A stretch of DNA of 24,662 nt from Reclinomonas americana ATCC 50394 (taxonomy: Eukaryota > Jakobida > Jakobea > Jakobida). Where the stretch lies: NCBI GenBank assembly GCA_048213135.1, contig PS015293.1, positions 46,822 through 71,483 on the forward strand, in the 5' to 3' direction. The notes under the pieces are model-generated. The model did not search any database. It had not been told where the DNA came from and saw only the letters and a program-made list of their open reading frames with translations. This document shows positions 9,501 to 19,220 of the stretch, in pieces. Positions within the stretch are counted from its first letter, which is position 1, and every line of letters starts with the position of its first letter. Both the position numbers and the translations under genes were made by a program.

Positions 9501-10758
9501 GGTGCAGTGCGGTTTCCCCATTCCGGATCTGTCGGGCTTTGTGGCCAATGCGAAGGAGTCCTTTAACAGTTGCGCGCACAGCATGTAGTCAACCTGCGCG
9601 GATGTGATGCTAACAAACGAGTTGTTCTCTCGCAGCCATTGTCAACGAGCTGCGCTGCGAGCAGAGCATCGACGGTCTGGCGGATCTGCACGCAAGGTTG
9701 GTTGTGTTGCTTCCTGATGCGCATATGTTCGCTGCGTCCGCTGACTTTTGTTGCATAGTGGCGGTGAGCCCTCCGAAACTGTGCTGCCGCAGCGAGTGAC
9801 GGGGTGAGTTGTGGCTCGACACTCGAGTATCATCACAATTCTTGAAAAGCTGAAATATAGCGCGCGTGCACACAGCGAGGCTCTTGAGCAAGCACGCGAT
9901 GTGCTGGGTCTCACCAGCGCGCAACGCACCTCCGTGGCCGGCGTCACAGCCGTGATGGTGACACGCGGCGGTCCAGCCGGTCCAGTGGGCGATTTTTTGT
10001 GGGTGTGCGAAGATCATGCGCGGCTGATCGACGACTGGAACAAGTATCACATTCAGGATGAGATCACCTTCCTCGATCGCGCACTTCGTGTGTGCAACTG
10101 CGGCAGCCACTACATGGAGTTGCGTTTTGCGTAAGTCACACGAGCTGTGGAGCACGCGTGCTGATCCTGTTGATGCAGTCCGTATGGGCCACCTTTGACT
10201 GCCAGTGGAGTTGCGGCACCCAAGGTGGAGGAAGTGCCCACTGCAGCGGCGCCACCGACGGCGGCGGCGGCGACGGCCTCGTCCCCGACTGCTGGAGCCA
10301 GCGGCAGCGGCAACTTTATGGCAGGTAGTGCCTCCGGTTCGTCGTCACCGGCGGCCACCCCCGAGGTGCGCTCGTGCCTGGTGAAGAAGTTAAGTGCCCA
10401 ACTATTATTCTTTCCATTCGCGCTCGTGTCACTGCGGCCGCTGACGAGCGTGTGTTTGAACAGGAAATCCACGGGTATGTTTACGAGTTGGAACGATCGA
10501 TTCCTGGTGTTGGATTCTGCCGCCCGCGCACTGCGGCGCTTCAAGGACTCGTCGTGCAACAAACTGATCGACGTCATGTCACTCGATGGCAAATCGTTTG
10601 CGGCCAGCGAAGTGCGCTGCGAGTTGGCGTTTTTCGAGGCTGGCAATACCGGCAAGCCCGATTCGCACGTGCGCTTCCCCTCCACATCGGAGCTGCAGGC
10701 GTGGTGTCGTGATCTGGAGATTCTCGGCGTGCAACGTGTCAACGTGGATCTCAAGTGA
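6557..10758 (+). CDS. Multidomain protein kinase: Pro/Tyr-rich head, kinase, orphan module, PH domain
   Basis: About 19 exons. Proposed: 6557-6574, 6647-6743, 6809-7234, (gap), ..-7886, 7947-8052, 8117-8195, 8262-8297, 8364-8548, 8618-8787, 8858-8898, 8969-9089, 9152-9230, 9296-9448, 9508-9568, 9636-9696, 9759-9803, 9876-10130, 10179-10388, 10464-10758. Phases agree except across the 20-N gap. The head is rich in Pro, Gly, Tyr (YGAPAGYPYPPQ). Kinase domain: EVVVKVFD (beta-3 Lys), FEHERRVL (alpha-C Glu), YVWTDCKPANFVFF (catalytic loop), CMIDFDSA (DFD in place of DFG), PPERF (APE), SSDVWALG. No clear Gly-rich loop. A further module has CPSLCFVLPERMD, FRLFVFCEF, STGHDGVKL and FLWVCEDH; I recall a similar FRLYFLCE...WVC..H region in large kinase-like families of zygomycete-type fungi. 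C-terminal PH domain: STGMFTSWNDRFLVLDS to TSELQAWCRDLEILG. It probably signals at a phosphoinositide membrane. The first exon (18 nt, TAG acceptor) is tentative; ATG 6683 is an alternative. Confidence 0.8.
7300..7319. other. Assembly gap (20 N)
   Basis: Twenty N inside the Pro-rich region of the kinase gene, close to an intron that opens at 7235 (GTGCGTGC). Frames on the two sides do not match if the true length is 20, so the gap size is probably arbitrary or an intron end lies inside it. Confidence 0.98.
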
Positions 10759-10817
10759 CGGAGAGCACAGTGTTAACCACCCCTGCTGTTTATTGATGCC
10801 GGCGTGGAACAACAAAC

Positions 10818-10823
10818 AATAAA
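10818..10823 (+). terminator. AATAAA polyadenylation signal of the kinase gene
   Basis: Canonical AATAAA 60 nt after the kinase stop codon, in the 107-nt spacer between two convergent genes. A following CA/TG-rich stretch fits a downstream element. The ABC transporter gene on the other strand ends at 10866, so the two 3' UTRs probably overlap. Confidence 0.55.
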
Positions 10824-10865
10824 AAACACACACACCTGTGTGCGCGAGACGAATTCGGCATTGCA

Positions 10866-13800
10866 TTAATGGTCGCCGCCCTCAAACGTGCCTGTGCCAA
10901 TCGAGTGAGAAACAAGATCACCCTCATCACATGGCACAGTGAGTGACAAACCGTACGGAGCACTGGCAGTGGCACCAGCACCAGCAGCAGCAGCAGCAGG
11001 AGCACCGCGACTGCGGCCATTCGAGGACGTCGGAGCCGAGTCTCCCGCATCGCCGCCACCACGCAGCTGCTTCTTGATCAGTGTGGCAAACAGGCCGTTG
11101 CGGCGCTCCAGGTCGTCGTAGGTGCCGTGCTCGACCACTTGGCCGTCTGCGGATAGTGGTGAGAGAGTGGCGACGACAAAGCAGAAATCACACCGAGAAC
11201 ATGCCTTGCATCACAAACAGCACATCGCAATCGCGCACCGTAGACAGACGATGAGCGACTGTGTAGCACCACCCACACGTGAGTTTCACAGATCACACAA
11301 GCCACGATGATGACTGCGGTGGTCGCACGCAACTGATAATCGACGTGCGATCGACCATGAGGCGATTGAGTGCGTCTTGCACCAGAGCCTCGCTTTCAGC
11401 GTCCAGAGAGCTCGTGGCCTGTGTTTGGTAAGATGAGCACCAGTCGTTAACAACCAAAATGATGACAACGTCACCTCGTCGAGCAGCAGAATCGCTGGGT
11501 TCTTCAAAATCTGCGGGCGGCGAGCATGATAAGCAAAGTAGTGCCGGACTCACACAAACACTGATACGTACCGCACGAGCAATGGCCACACGCTGCTTCT
11601 GACCGCCAGAGAGCTGCAGACCGCCCTCGCCGACCATGGTGTCGTAACCGAGCCTGGAGGGGGAGATCAATGAAGAATCAGGCGTGGGTTCGGTTAACAA
11701 GCAGGCTGTGCGTGACACACGCAACTGCTGCTGCATGATGAAATCGTGGGCGTTCGCACGGCGTGCGGCCTCCACCACCTGCTCATGCGACGCATCCAGC
11801 ATGCCGTAGCGAATGTTGTCGGCAATCGTGCCCGAGAACAGCGTCGGCTCCTGCGACACGATGCCGATGCGATCGCGCAGCGACGGAAGCGAGTACGTGC
11901 TGCGCGTGCGTGTGGGAAATGAGTTCTCTGACCAATTGCGGACGACGTCAAGCACAGGGAGACGCACCGCAGATCGCGGCCGTCCACGCGCAGGCTGCCG
12001 GAGCGCGGATCGTAGAAACGCTCGAGCAGCGCAAACACCGTGGACTTGCCGGAGCCCGACGGTCCCACCAGAGCCACACGCTGGCCACCGCGCACCTCGA
12101 AATTCAGTCCACGCAGCACCGCCGTGTCGGGACGCTGCATGAAATCGTCAAACGCGGCGGAAGCAACAGACACACACACACACGCGCGCACGCTCGACGC
12201 AACAGTCGGATAGTTGAAAGTTACCGCGTGCAAGTCAATGTCGCCACGCAGGTTCTCGGCACGCACACCGTTGAGGTTCGGGTCCACCAGCGGCTCACGG
12301 TCAATGACCTCGAAAAGCGCAGCGGCAGCCGCACGGCCCTTGGCAAAGTCTGCATTTCGAGTAACGCGACGTGATCAGTTGGTGCGAGCGCAGTAGCGAC
12401 AAAAAAGAGNNNNNNNNNNNNNNNNNNNNNNNNNNNNNNNNNNNNNNNNNNNNNNNNNNNNNNNNNNNNNNNNNNNNNNNNNNNNNNNNNNNNNNNNNNN
12501 NNNNNNNNNNNNNNNNNNNNNNNNNNNNNNNNNNNNNNNNNNNNNNNNNNNNNNNNNNNNNNNNNNNNNNNNNNNNNNNNNNNNNNNNNNNNNNNNNNNN
12601 NNNNNNNNNNNNNNNNNNNNNNNNNNNNNNNNNNNNNNNNNNNNNNNNNNNNNNNNNNNNNNNNNNNNNNNNNNNNNNNNNNNNNNNNNNNNNNNNNNNN
12701 NNNNNNNNNNNNNNNNNNNNNNNNNNNNNNNNNNNNNNNNNNNNNNNNNNNNNNNNNNNNNNNNNNNNNNNNNNNNNNNNNNNNNNNNNNNNNNNNNNNN
12801 NNNNNNNNNNNNNNNNNNNNNNNNNNNNNNNNNNNNNNNNNNNNNNNNNNNNNNNNNNNNNNNNNNNNNNNNNNNNNNNNNNNNNNNNNNNNNNNNNNNN
12901 NNNNNNNNNNNNNNNNNNNNNNNNNNNNNNNNNNNNNNNNNNNNNNNNNNNNNNNNNNNNNNNNNNNNNNNNNNNNNNNNNNNNNNNNNNNNNNNNNNNN
13001 NNNNNNNNNNNNNNNNNNNNNNNNNNNNNNNNNNNNNNNNNNNNNNNNNNNNNNNNNNNNNNNNNNNNNNNNNNNNNNNNNNNNNNNNNNNNNNNNNNNN
13101 NNNNNNNNNNNNNNNNNNNNNNNNNNNNNNNNNNNNNNNNNNNNNNNNNNNNNNNNNNNNNNNNNNNNNNNNNNNNNNNNNNNNNNNNNNNNNNNNNNNN
13201 NNNNNNNNNNNNNNNNNNNNNNNNNNNNAATGAAGTGAGTGAGTGAGGGTGAGCTGCTGTGGGTGACGTCCACACAACACCGACGCACCAGCACAGCACG
13301 GAAGTAGAGCAAGCGCAGCTCGTGCACCAAGTTGGCACCGACCATGGACCAGCACGCCACTTGAATGCTGCGCACTGTGGACGTGAGGATGGATGAGAGG
13401 AGAGAGTTATGAATTGCAGCGTCACGCAACTAGGCCAGGAGGAAGCAGCCGCCGCCAATGATCAAGAACAGATACGCCGCCCATTCCGTGTCGTGGCGCA
13501 GCTTGTTCTGTTGCCGACGAGTGAGCACGCGGACGAGGATGAGAAGTGGTGCGGGAATGCATGCAACAAGAAACCTTGTCGGGGTCAAACATCGAGTTGA
13601 AGAGATGGCCAAACTGAGTACAGCAGCAAAAGCGCGATCAGAAGCGGAGCGATCAATAGGTATAAAGAGAAGCGACACACGAAACGACAATCGAAAATGC
13701 CGGCAGTGCGCCACCCTGACACAAGGCAGCTGCGCACGGAGAAATTACCACATGGTCAAACAGAGAAAAATGAGCCTCGAGATCACGCGGCGGCATGAAG

Positions 13801-14219
13801 CAGACACAAAGGGAAGCAAGCAATGGAGAAGAGCGGAGGAGAGAGTTGCACAAAGACAGGGAGGGAAAATGGAAGACTGATGACTGCATCATGATGCAAT
13901 GCAGTCAAACAAATTGCAATGCATGCATTCTCCGACTCTGCTGCTGCTGCTGCTGTTGCATGTGTGCGTGCGCTGTGCACATGTGCGCGTGAATGTGTGC
14001 GTGTGTGCGTGACTCACCGACAGCTCCAACGAAAATGCGCCACGCCTCACTGCGCTTGAGTCCATACACACGCGACAGTGGCACCACCTTGCGCTTCTCC
14101 TCCGGTCGCTCCACCAGCACACCGGCTGCTCCTGCCGCCGCAGCGGGTGTCGATGAAGAAGTGGTGGTGGAGTTGATCAGACGCGCGGTCTCTGTCTTCC
14201 CAGTGCTTCCTTTGCTCAT
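10866..14219 (-). CDS. ABCB/MDR-type ABC transporter, at least 13 exons, interrupted by gap
   Basis: Exons on the minus strand: 14219-14018, 13729-13686, 13613-13575, 13507-13431, 13367-13289, then the gap, then 12349-12204, 12134-11968, 11899-11726, 11653-11572, 11510-11475, 11418-11334, 11258-11205, 11146-10866. N-terminal membrane domain: [33 protein letters not shown], the TM stretch [20 protein letters not shown], then [13 protein letters not shown], as at the start of P-glycoprotein-type transporters. ATPase domain: [14 protein letters not shown], Walker [11 protein letters not shown]-loop [13 protein letters not shown], signature [14 protein letters not shown], Walker [18 protein letters not shown]-loop [10 protein letters not shown], then [10 protein letters not shown]. 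All ATPase motifs are intact. It ends with a Gly/Ala-rich tail. Only one nucleotide-binding domain is present, so if the gap length is right this is a half transporter (about 650-700 aa) that must dimerise. Substrate unknown; it probably exports lipophilic compounds or peptides. The last intron has a GC donor. Confidence 0.9.
12410..13228. other. Assembly gap (819 N) inside the ABC transporter
   Basis: The gap removes most of the transmembrane domain: from after [13 protein letters not shown] (TM2 region) to just before [19 protein letters not shown] (linker to the ATPase domain). The missing protein, about 200 residues plus introns, would fit 819 nt. The sequence at the right edge (13230-13250) has short GAGT repeats, probably intronic. 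Confidence 0.98.
13882..13955. repeat. Inverted repeat and (CTG)6 tract in ABC transporter intron 1
   Basis: Within the 288-nt intron 14017-13730, by far the longest complete intron of the gene. It has a perfect 8-nt inverted repeat GACTGCAT / ATGCAGTC (13882-13889 and 13899-13906, 9-nt spacer) and six CTG units at 13938-13955. The left arm and its extension GACTGCATCATGAT recur at 14503-14516. Confidence 0.8.
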
Positions 14220-14729
14220 GGTGATGATGATGAGGAGTGGATGATTGAGGACGCGGATGGATTGTGTGTTGGATGTCTCTCTTCTCCTCTCTCGCACGTG
14301 CGTGTGTGGATGTGACAAACGTGACAATATTCGTGATGCAGTGCGTGACCGAACGCAGTCAGACCCATTTTGTATTATTAGCTGATGCAGACTGTTGGTC
14401 CGTGCTGCATCAACATCATCGCAGCTGTGTTGCTCTCTTGTCTCGCAGCGCAGACGTCGACGAGTAGTGCGTATTGTCGACGTCGATGTCGACGTCGACG
14501 TCGACTGCATCATGATTGCAGTGTTGCTGCTGCTGCTGCTTGTCACGTGGGGAGGACTACGTCCACATGCAGCATGCCATCCTTGTGCATGTGGAGGTTC
14601 ACACAGCACGGCATGTGAGTTCGAAGTTCATCGCGATCGGCGGACAGCAATCACCTCTTCTCTGACGACAGCACTGGCGCACACACACATCACATCGCAC
14701 GCTGTTGTTGTCGTTGTTGTTGCGAATCC
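14220..14729. promoter_or_regulatory. Divergent intergenic region, ABC transporter / orphan gene
   Basis: 510 nt between two divergent start codons, so it includes both promoters. Its main feature is a 30-nt array at 14476-14505 of five hexamers, GTCGAC with one GTCGAT, each GTCGAC being a palindrome. It is followed at once by the imperfect palindrome CTGCATCATGATTGCAG (14506-14522). ATG/GTT trinucleotide runs lie next to the transporter start (14219-14235) and next to the rightward start (14701-14722). Open frames crossing it give only Thr/Ser/Arg low complexity. Confidence 0.5.
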
Positions 14730-16185
14730 ATGGCAAACCCACTCAGCGACGAAGGTCCGCGCTCTTGTGTGTCTTGGCGAGTTCAGTTTCTCCGCTCACA
14801 CTCACTCACTCTCACTCTCTCTGACACGCAGAGTACTTTCGGTACCGCGAGGCGCTGCTCGAGTATGGCGTCAGCGAGCTGATCCGCGACGACAAGCGCA
14901 CACCCTACACTGTCTTGTATGATTTCGGTGAGAGTGTGTGTGAGAGTGTCTATCTTCCTCCCTCTCTCTTACTCACCCCTGAGACACGCAGTGAGCAAGT
15001 GGGGTCTCAGTCCGCACATGGAGAGCTTCCTCAAGCTGGAGATCCAGCAGCTGGCGTTCTGGGTCGAGATGTTTATGCGCGCTGGATTTAATGGTTGATC
15101 CACTCACTATCCTCCGCCCTTCTTCAAACCCCCTCTCTCTCACACACACCTCTCGCGATCGCAGGGGAGCGACTGTGTGGGATGGTGGGATGGGTGTTTG
15201 GTCAGCAGCTGGATGCGTCGCAGACCTCCAACGTGTACACGCTGTATGAGCAGCTGTACGCGGCGGATCCGCGACTGCAGCTGCGGCAGACCGAGGCCAT
15301 GCTGCTTCTCAAGTACATTGGACCGCTGGAGCCGTTGCCGCACGATGGGCCTGATCCGCGCGAGGTGCAGCGTGCGCAGGAGATCATCCGAGAGAGTGAG
15401 GCGCTGACCGCGCGAGTGAGCGACCTGCGGAAGCAGGAGGCAGAGTTGAGGCGTCAAGTGCAACAGCATCGCGACCGTCTCGATGTCGACGACATTAACG
15501 CCGACGTTGATGGTGGCGACGACGACGGGCGCGGGGGTGCGCCAAGTAACGTGTACGACGTCGATCGCGGCGTGGTTGCACCACGCCACGACGCTGGTGC
15601 GTCGGCGTCGGTGCGGGCCGCTGTGCGCACGGGTGCTGTTGCAGGAGCCGCGTCTCCGCCGTTGAGTAGGCCGATGATGTGAGTTTCTAATATACCACGC
15701 ACACGTGTCGTCGCTTACGCAACGGAGCCCCGCACGCGCACAGGTCGAATCGGCACGGCTCGAACCCTTTCAACAAGAACCTTTCGATCGCGGATGCGCA
15801 CGACGTGGCCGTGTATGGCACCATTGAGCAGATCAGCACACTGGGCGAGCTCATCTTCCGTCGCGATGAGCACGGCGACATCTGGGGCCTGTACACTCGG
15901 CGCGGCGACAAGCAGACGCGCTCGCTCTACGCACTGGAGCCCTCGCGACTGCAGGATGCGATCAGCCACTGCCGCAGCCTGGGTATCGACACAGACGACC
16001 GCCGGCGCTTCAAGTTCGTGTACGGGCGCTACCAGAGCCACATCGGCGTCAACCTCCCCACAGGCAAGGGCTACTACATTCGCGTGTCGTTCCCGTGGGA
16101 GGACGCGGCCAGCGGTGCGGTCGGTGGTGCTGCTGCGCTAGTGGCAGCCGGCGCCGTGGGCGCAGCGGCGTCGGGATCACGCTGA
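14730..16185 (+). CDS. Uncharacterised protein with central coiled coil, 5 exons
   Basis: Exons 14730-14754, 14832-14927, 14992-15093, 15165-15678, 15744-16185: 1179 nt, 392 aa, phases consistent. I do not recognise the family. Residues 1-130 are helical and aromatic-rich (EYFRYREALLEYGVSELI, MESFLKLEIQQLAFWVEMFM), perhaps a small helical bundle. A predicted coiled coil follows at about residues 145-180 (IIRESEALTARVSDLRKQEA, ELRRQVQQHRDRL), then an Asp/Gly-rich and Ala-rich linker. The C-terminal 145 residues look folded (AVYGTIEQISTLGELIFRRD, DIWGLYTRRGDKQTRSLYAL, RFKFVYGRYQSHIGVNLP) with alternating beta-type patterns. There is no signal peptide or membrane segment. The last 20 residues are Ala/Gly-rich. 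The first exon is only 25 nt with an unusual GTCCGC donor, but splicing gives MANPLSDEEYFRYRE in phase. Confidence 0.72.
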
Positions 16186-16262
16186 GCGACAGCACGTGTG
16201 TCGCTGTCTGCTTGTAAAAAAAGAAACAAACACGAACAACAACTCCTCCTCCATTTCATTGA

Positions 16263-16978
16263 CTACACGAGCCGCCCGACGTATGTGACGCCGGGGTAGC
16301 GCTGCTTCAGGCGCTCCCATTGCACAAAGAAGCGATCACAGACCGGGTACAGCAGACGGCCCGTCAACGACAAGGACCGCACGCGACACACGCTCTCCAC
16401 GTACAGCAAGTAGGTGGTGGCGCGCAGCACGCCCAGCAAGCGCAACAGATACGCCACCACCACCAACGGCACACACGTACCCGGTCCGTTGGTGATGATG
16501 GCGTCGGGTCGCGTCCGCCACAGCAGCGGCACCACATCCCACGTCGATCGCAACGTGCTTATCACCGACGTCACGTACGACTGACCGACCTCACGCGACC
16601 GTCGAATGCGAATGAATGGAGTGTCGGCACTGATGAGCTGCTCCTGTCGCGGTCAGCCACTGCCAGAGACAGAGATGCAGGGCAGCGAGGCCAGCCAGCA
16701 CGCACCTCCAGTCTCGCGCGCACCGTGTTCTCTGAGGTGACATCGGTCTCGCCCATCACAAACGTCACTCTGTACTTGCCTGCGGGCTGCTGCAGCATGG
16801 ACCGCAGAAGCACCATCATCTCTCCTGTGTGGCCACCCGAGCCCAGAAACACCAGCAAGTGACAACTCGACGATTCCCGACGTGAGCGCGCGCGACGAAT
16901 CCACATCATGCGCAGCGCGATCAGCGGGAGCAGCACTAGTGCAGCAGTGTATGTGGCGCCCAACACAGACTGCCACAT
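16263..16978 (-). CDS. ALG14: ALG14, membrane subunit of UDP-GlcNAc transferase, 2 exons
   Basis: Exons 16978-16706 and 16643-16263: 654 nt, 217 aa, the usual ALG14 length. ALG14 anchors ALG13 to the cytosolic face of the ER; together they add the second GlcNAc to dolichol-PP-GlcNAc in N-glycan assembly. Seen: an N-terminal membrane anchor (YTAALVLLPLIALRMMW), then the Rossmann start LLVFLGSGGHTGEMMVLL with the conserved SGGHT-E block, VTFVMGETD, SREVGQSYVTSVISTL, PDAIITNGPGTCVPLV, LLYVESVCRVRSLSLTGRLL, CDRFFVQWERLKQRYPG and a C-terminal YVGRLV. All family blocks are present. The start is ATG 16978; the next upstream in-frame codon is TTG. Its 3' end faces the orphan gene across 77 nt, and its 5' end is head-to-head with RMI1. 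Confidence 0.95.
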
Positions 16979-17044
16979 GGCAAACAAATGTCCTTCATCG
17001 AAGTGACGTCACTTTCGCGCGCGGGACCCCAGTTGAAGTTTGCC
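16979..17044. promoter_or_regulatory. ALG14-RMI1 bidirectional promoter with CRE and E2F-like sites
   Basis: 66 nt separate the ALG14 ATG from the preferred RMI1 ATG (only 9 nt if RMI1 starts at 16988). A perfect CRE/ATF palindrome TGACGTCA lies at 17004-17011. TTTCGCGCGCGGGA at 17013-17026 holds two overlapping, oppositely oriented E2F-type sites: TTTCGCGC on plus and TCCCGCGC on minus. E2F sites commonly drive replication and repair genes, which fits RMI1. Binding is inferred from the motifs alone. Confidence 0.5.
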
Positions 17045-19200
17045 ATGGCCGCCGAAGTGCATGCGGCCTTGGAGGTGGCATACCCGGGCCTGCGTGTGCG
17101 TGCAGAGTGGGTGCGACAGTGTGTGGCGTGGGCGCGTGATCGCCCGCAGCCGCCCACGCAGTTGAATGACTGGGTCAAGGTGCTCTTGTCACACACTGTC
17201 ACTGTGTCTGTCTGTCTCTCACTCACGCACACGCACACGCAGCTTGTGTTCTCGTGTGTGCTGGCCGCCGACATGAACGAGATGGGAGGCGGGTGTCTGC
17301 CACTGCGACTCTGCGACATGCACAATGTCGTGCTGGCGGGTCCGTTTGTGGTGCAGATTGATGAGATGATCGATGTGGCGCAGAGTCACATGGAGATGGT
17401 GGCGGCGGTCACTGGCGAGGAGGATGAGTCGGAGGAGATGCTGGCCAATCTGGGACCGGCGATTGTCGAGGCGGCGGCTGGTGCGGGAAGGGGAGGAGCT
17501 GGGCGAGGAGGAGGAGGTGGGAGAGGGAGAGGTGGTGCTGCTGCTGCGGCCGCTGCGGCGGCTGCGAATGTGGGTCGACGGCGATTGCTGAAGGTGTCGC
17601 TGACGGACGGGTGCACGCGGGTGTTTGGCATGGAGCTGCGAGTGTGCCCGGCGCTGTCGGCCGAGCTCACGCCGCCCGGCACCAAGATCGTTCTGCGACA
17701 GGTGCGCGTGCGACGCGGCATGTTGTTGTTGACGCACCAAGTGCTCGAGGTCTGTCTTTCTATGCGAGAAGGGAGAGAGCTGTGGCGCTGAATCGCGGTG
17801 TGCAGGTGCTCGGTGGTCGGGTGACGCGACTGTTGGAGGCCGAGGAGCGTTCTAAACGAGCGTTCATTCGTGGCATCAAGGGTCTGCCGGACGAGGTGCC
17901 CGACGATGATGGGCAGGTGAATGCACCTCCTCCTGCGGTTGCCGCAGCGGCACCAGCACCGGTGCCGCCACCTGCGCCGCCGCCACCACCACCACCTCCA
18001 CCGGTTGTGGCGAGACCGCCTGCCGCCGCCGCAGCTGCTGTTCCGATGGATGATGACGAGTTTGCGGACTTGGATCCTGCGGGCGATGTGGACCTCTTTG
18101 CTGGTGACGGTGAGTCGGTGTGCATGTGTCTCCTCTCCCGTGCGTGTGCATGCTCGCTCACGCGTTTGACTGCGACAGACTACGACCTCATGATGATGGC
18201 TGTGGACGATCTACCACCACCGTCGCCTTCCCCTCCACGCCGATTACCACCTCCTCCTCCGCCTCCTCCACCACCGCCACCACCACCATCTGTGGCTGTT
18301 GGTGCTGTGAGGCATGCTGCGAGTGGCAGCAGTGGTGGTGCTGTCGTGCAAGTGGCGTTTGAGCAAGAAGCAGCGTTGCCGGTGGGCATCACACCGCGAA
18401 GGTTGGTTGTACCATGCGTGCCGGCCCCTCAGTGTACTCTTCCGCTCACCTCCGTGCGTGCAGAAGGAAGCGCTTCCAGGCTGTGGACGCCTCTGACGGC
18501 GAGGACGGTCGAGACGAGGATGGAGAGGCGAGTGGCAGACCCGCAATGTCGGCTGCTGCTCCGCTCGTCGGCCGTCGTGTCGCCAGCGAGCAAGGCATTT
18601 TCCGCCGACCGTACACACGCATCGCCACCATTCGCACGATGGGCGACGAAGCGATTCGGTTAATGACGGCCGCGGACGCCGCCGAAGTGCTGGTCAAGGT
18701 CGGGAGCGAGCGAAAATCCTCCGTGCAGAACTTGCTGCTCATCAGTGTGTGTGTGCCCCCACAGGCCAGCATCACATCGTCGGTTCCCGACAATGCTCGG
18801 CAGCAGGTGCTGCGCATCCGTGTGAACATCTCCGACGGCACAGGCATCCTCACCGTGGCTGTCTCACCGCGGGTGCGCGTCGCAGCTTCCTCAGCCATTT
18901 TTTTCGTTTGCCCCTCACTGCGTCTCCAGATCCTGGAGCAATGGACCGGCGTGCCATTTGAGCAGATCAATACGGAACGCAGCAAGTTCATCGGCATCAT
19001 TCTGCAGCACGTCAAGGGCGGCGCCGAGGGCGTCATGCACGTGACGTACTCGCTCGCCGACAAGAGTTACATCCGCCAACTTCTCCTTGCATATCTCTTT
19101 TCGTCTCATCGCGAAGCCATCATCAGTGTTTGTGCTGGAGGGTATAAGACCAGTGGCGGCGGAGGATACAGCGGCCCTTCTCGACCTCCTCGAGCGGTGA
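17045..19200 (+). CDS. RMI1: RMI1, RecQ-mediated genome instability protein 1, 8 exons
   Basis: Exons 17045-17179, 17243-17749, 17806-18109, 18179-18401, 18464-18698, 18765-18872, 18930-19065, 19127-19200: 573 aa. RMI1 is the OB-fold scaffold of the BLM/Sgs1-TOP3-RMI complex that dissolves double Holliday junctions in the nucleus. Seen: helical N-terminus with VRAEWVRQCVAWARD; Gly/Ala-rich insertion (about 126-156); OB1 with LTDGCTRVFGMEL, LTPPGTKIVLRQVRVRRGML and EVLGGRVTRLLEAEE; long poly-Pro tracts flanking acidic DDDEFADLDPAGDVDLF; C-terminal OB2 (about 430-573) with FRRPYTRIATI, NISDGTGILTVAV and FIGIILQHVKGG. After the last intron it ends ADKMFVLEGIRPVAAEDTAA then LLDLLER, resembling the end of animal RMI1. 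ATG 17045 is preferred over in-frame ATG 16988 because of its CCATGG context and homologous N-terminus length. OB2 implies an RMI2 partner elsewhere. Confidence 0.92.
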
Positions 19201-19220
19201 TTAATGAACGTAGTAGTTGC

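Noticed and set aside
12221-13458. Long open frames across the N run
   Set aside because: They are artefacts of translating N as open sequence.
13905-14609. Minus-strand frame of 234 codons extending upstream of the ABC transporter ATG
   Set aside because: Upstream part is the GTCGAC array read as Thr/Ser repeats; homology and the downstream splice site support the start at 14219, and the part below 14018 is intron.
17611-18663. Alternative long Pro-rich frame in the RMI1 region
   Set aside because: Partly coincides with RMI1 exons 3-4, but its start lies in another frame of exon 2; OB1 motifs fix the correct frame.
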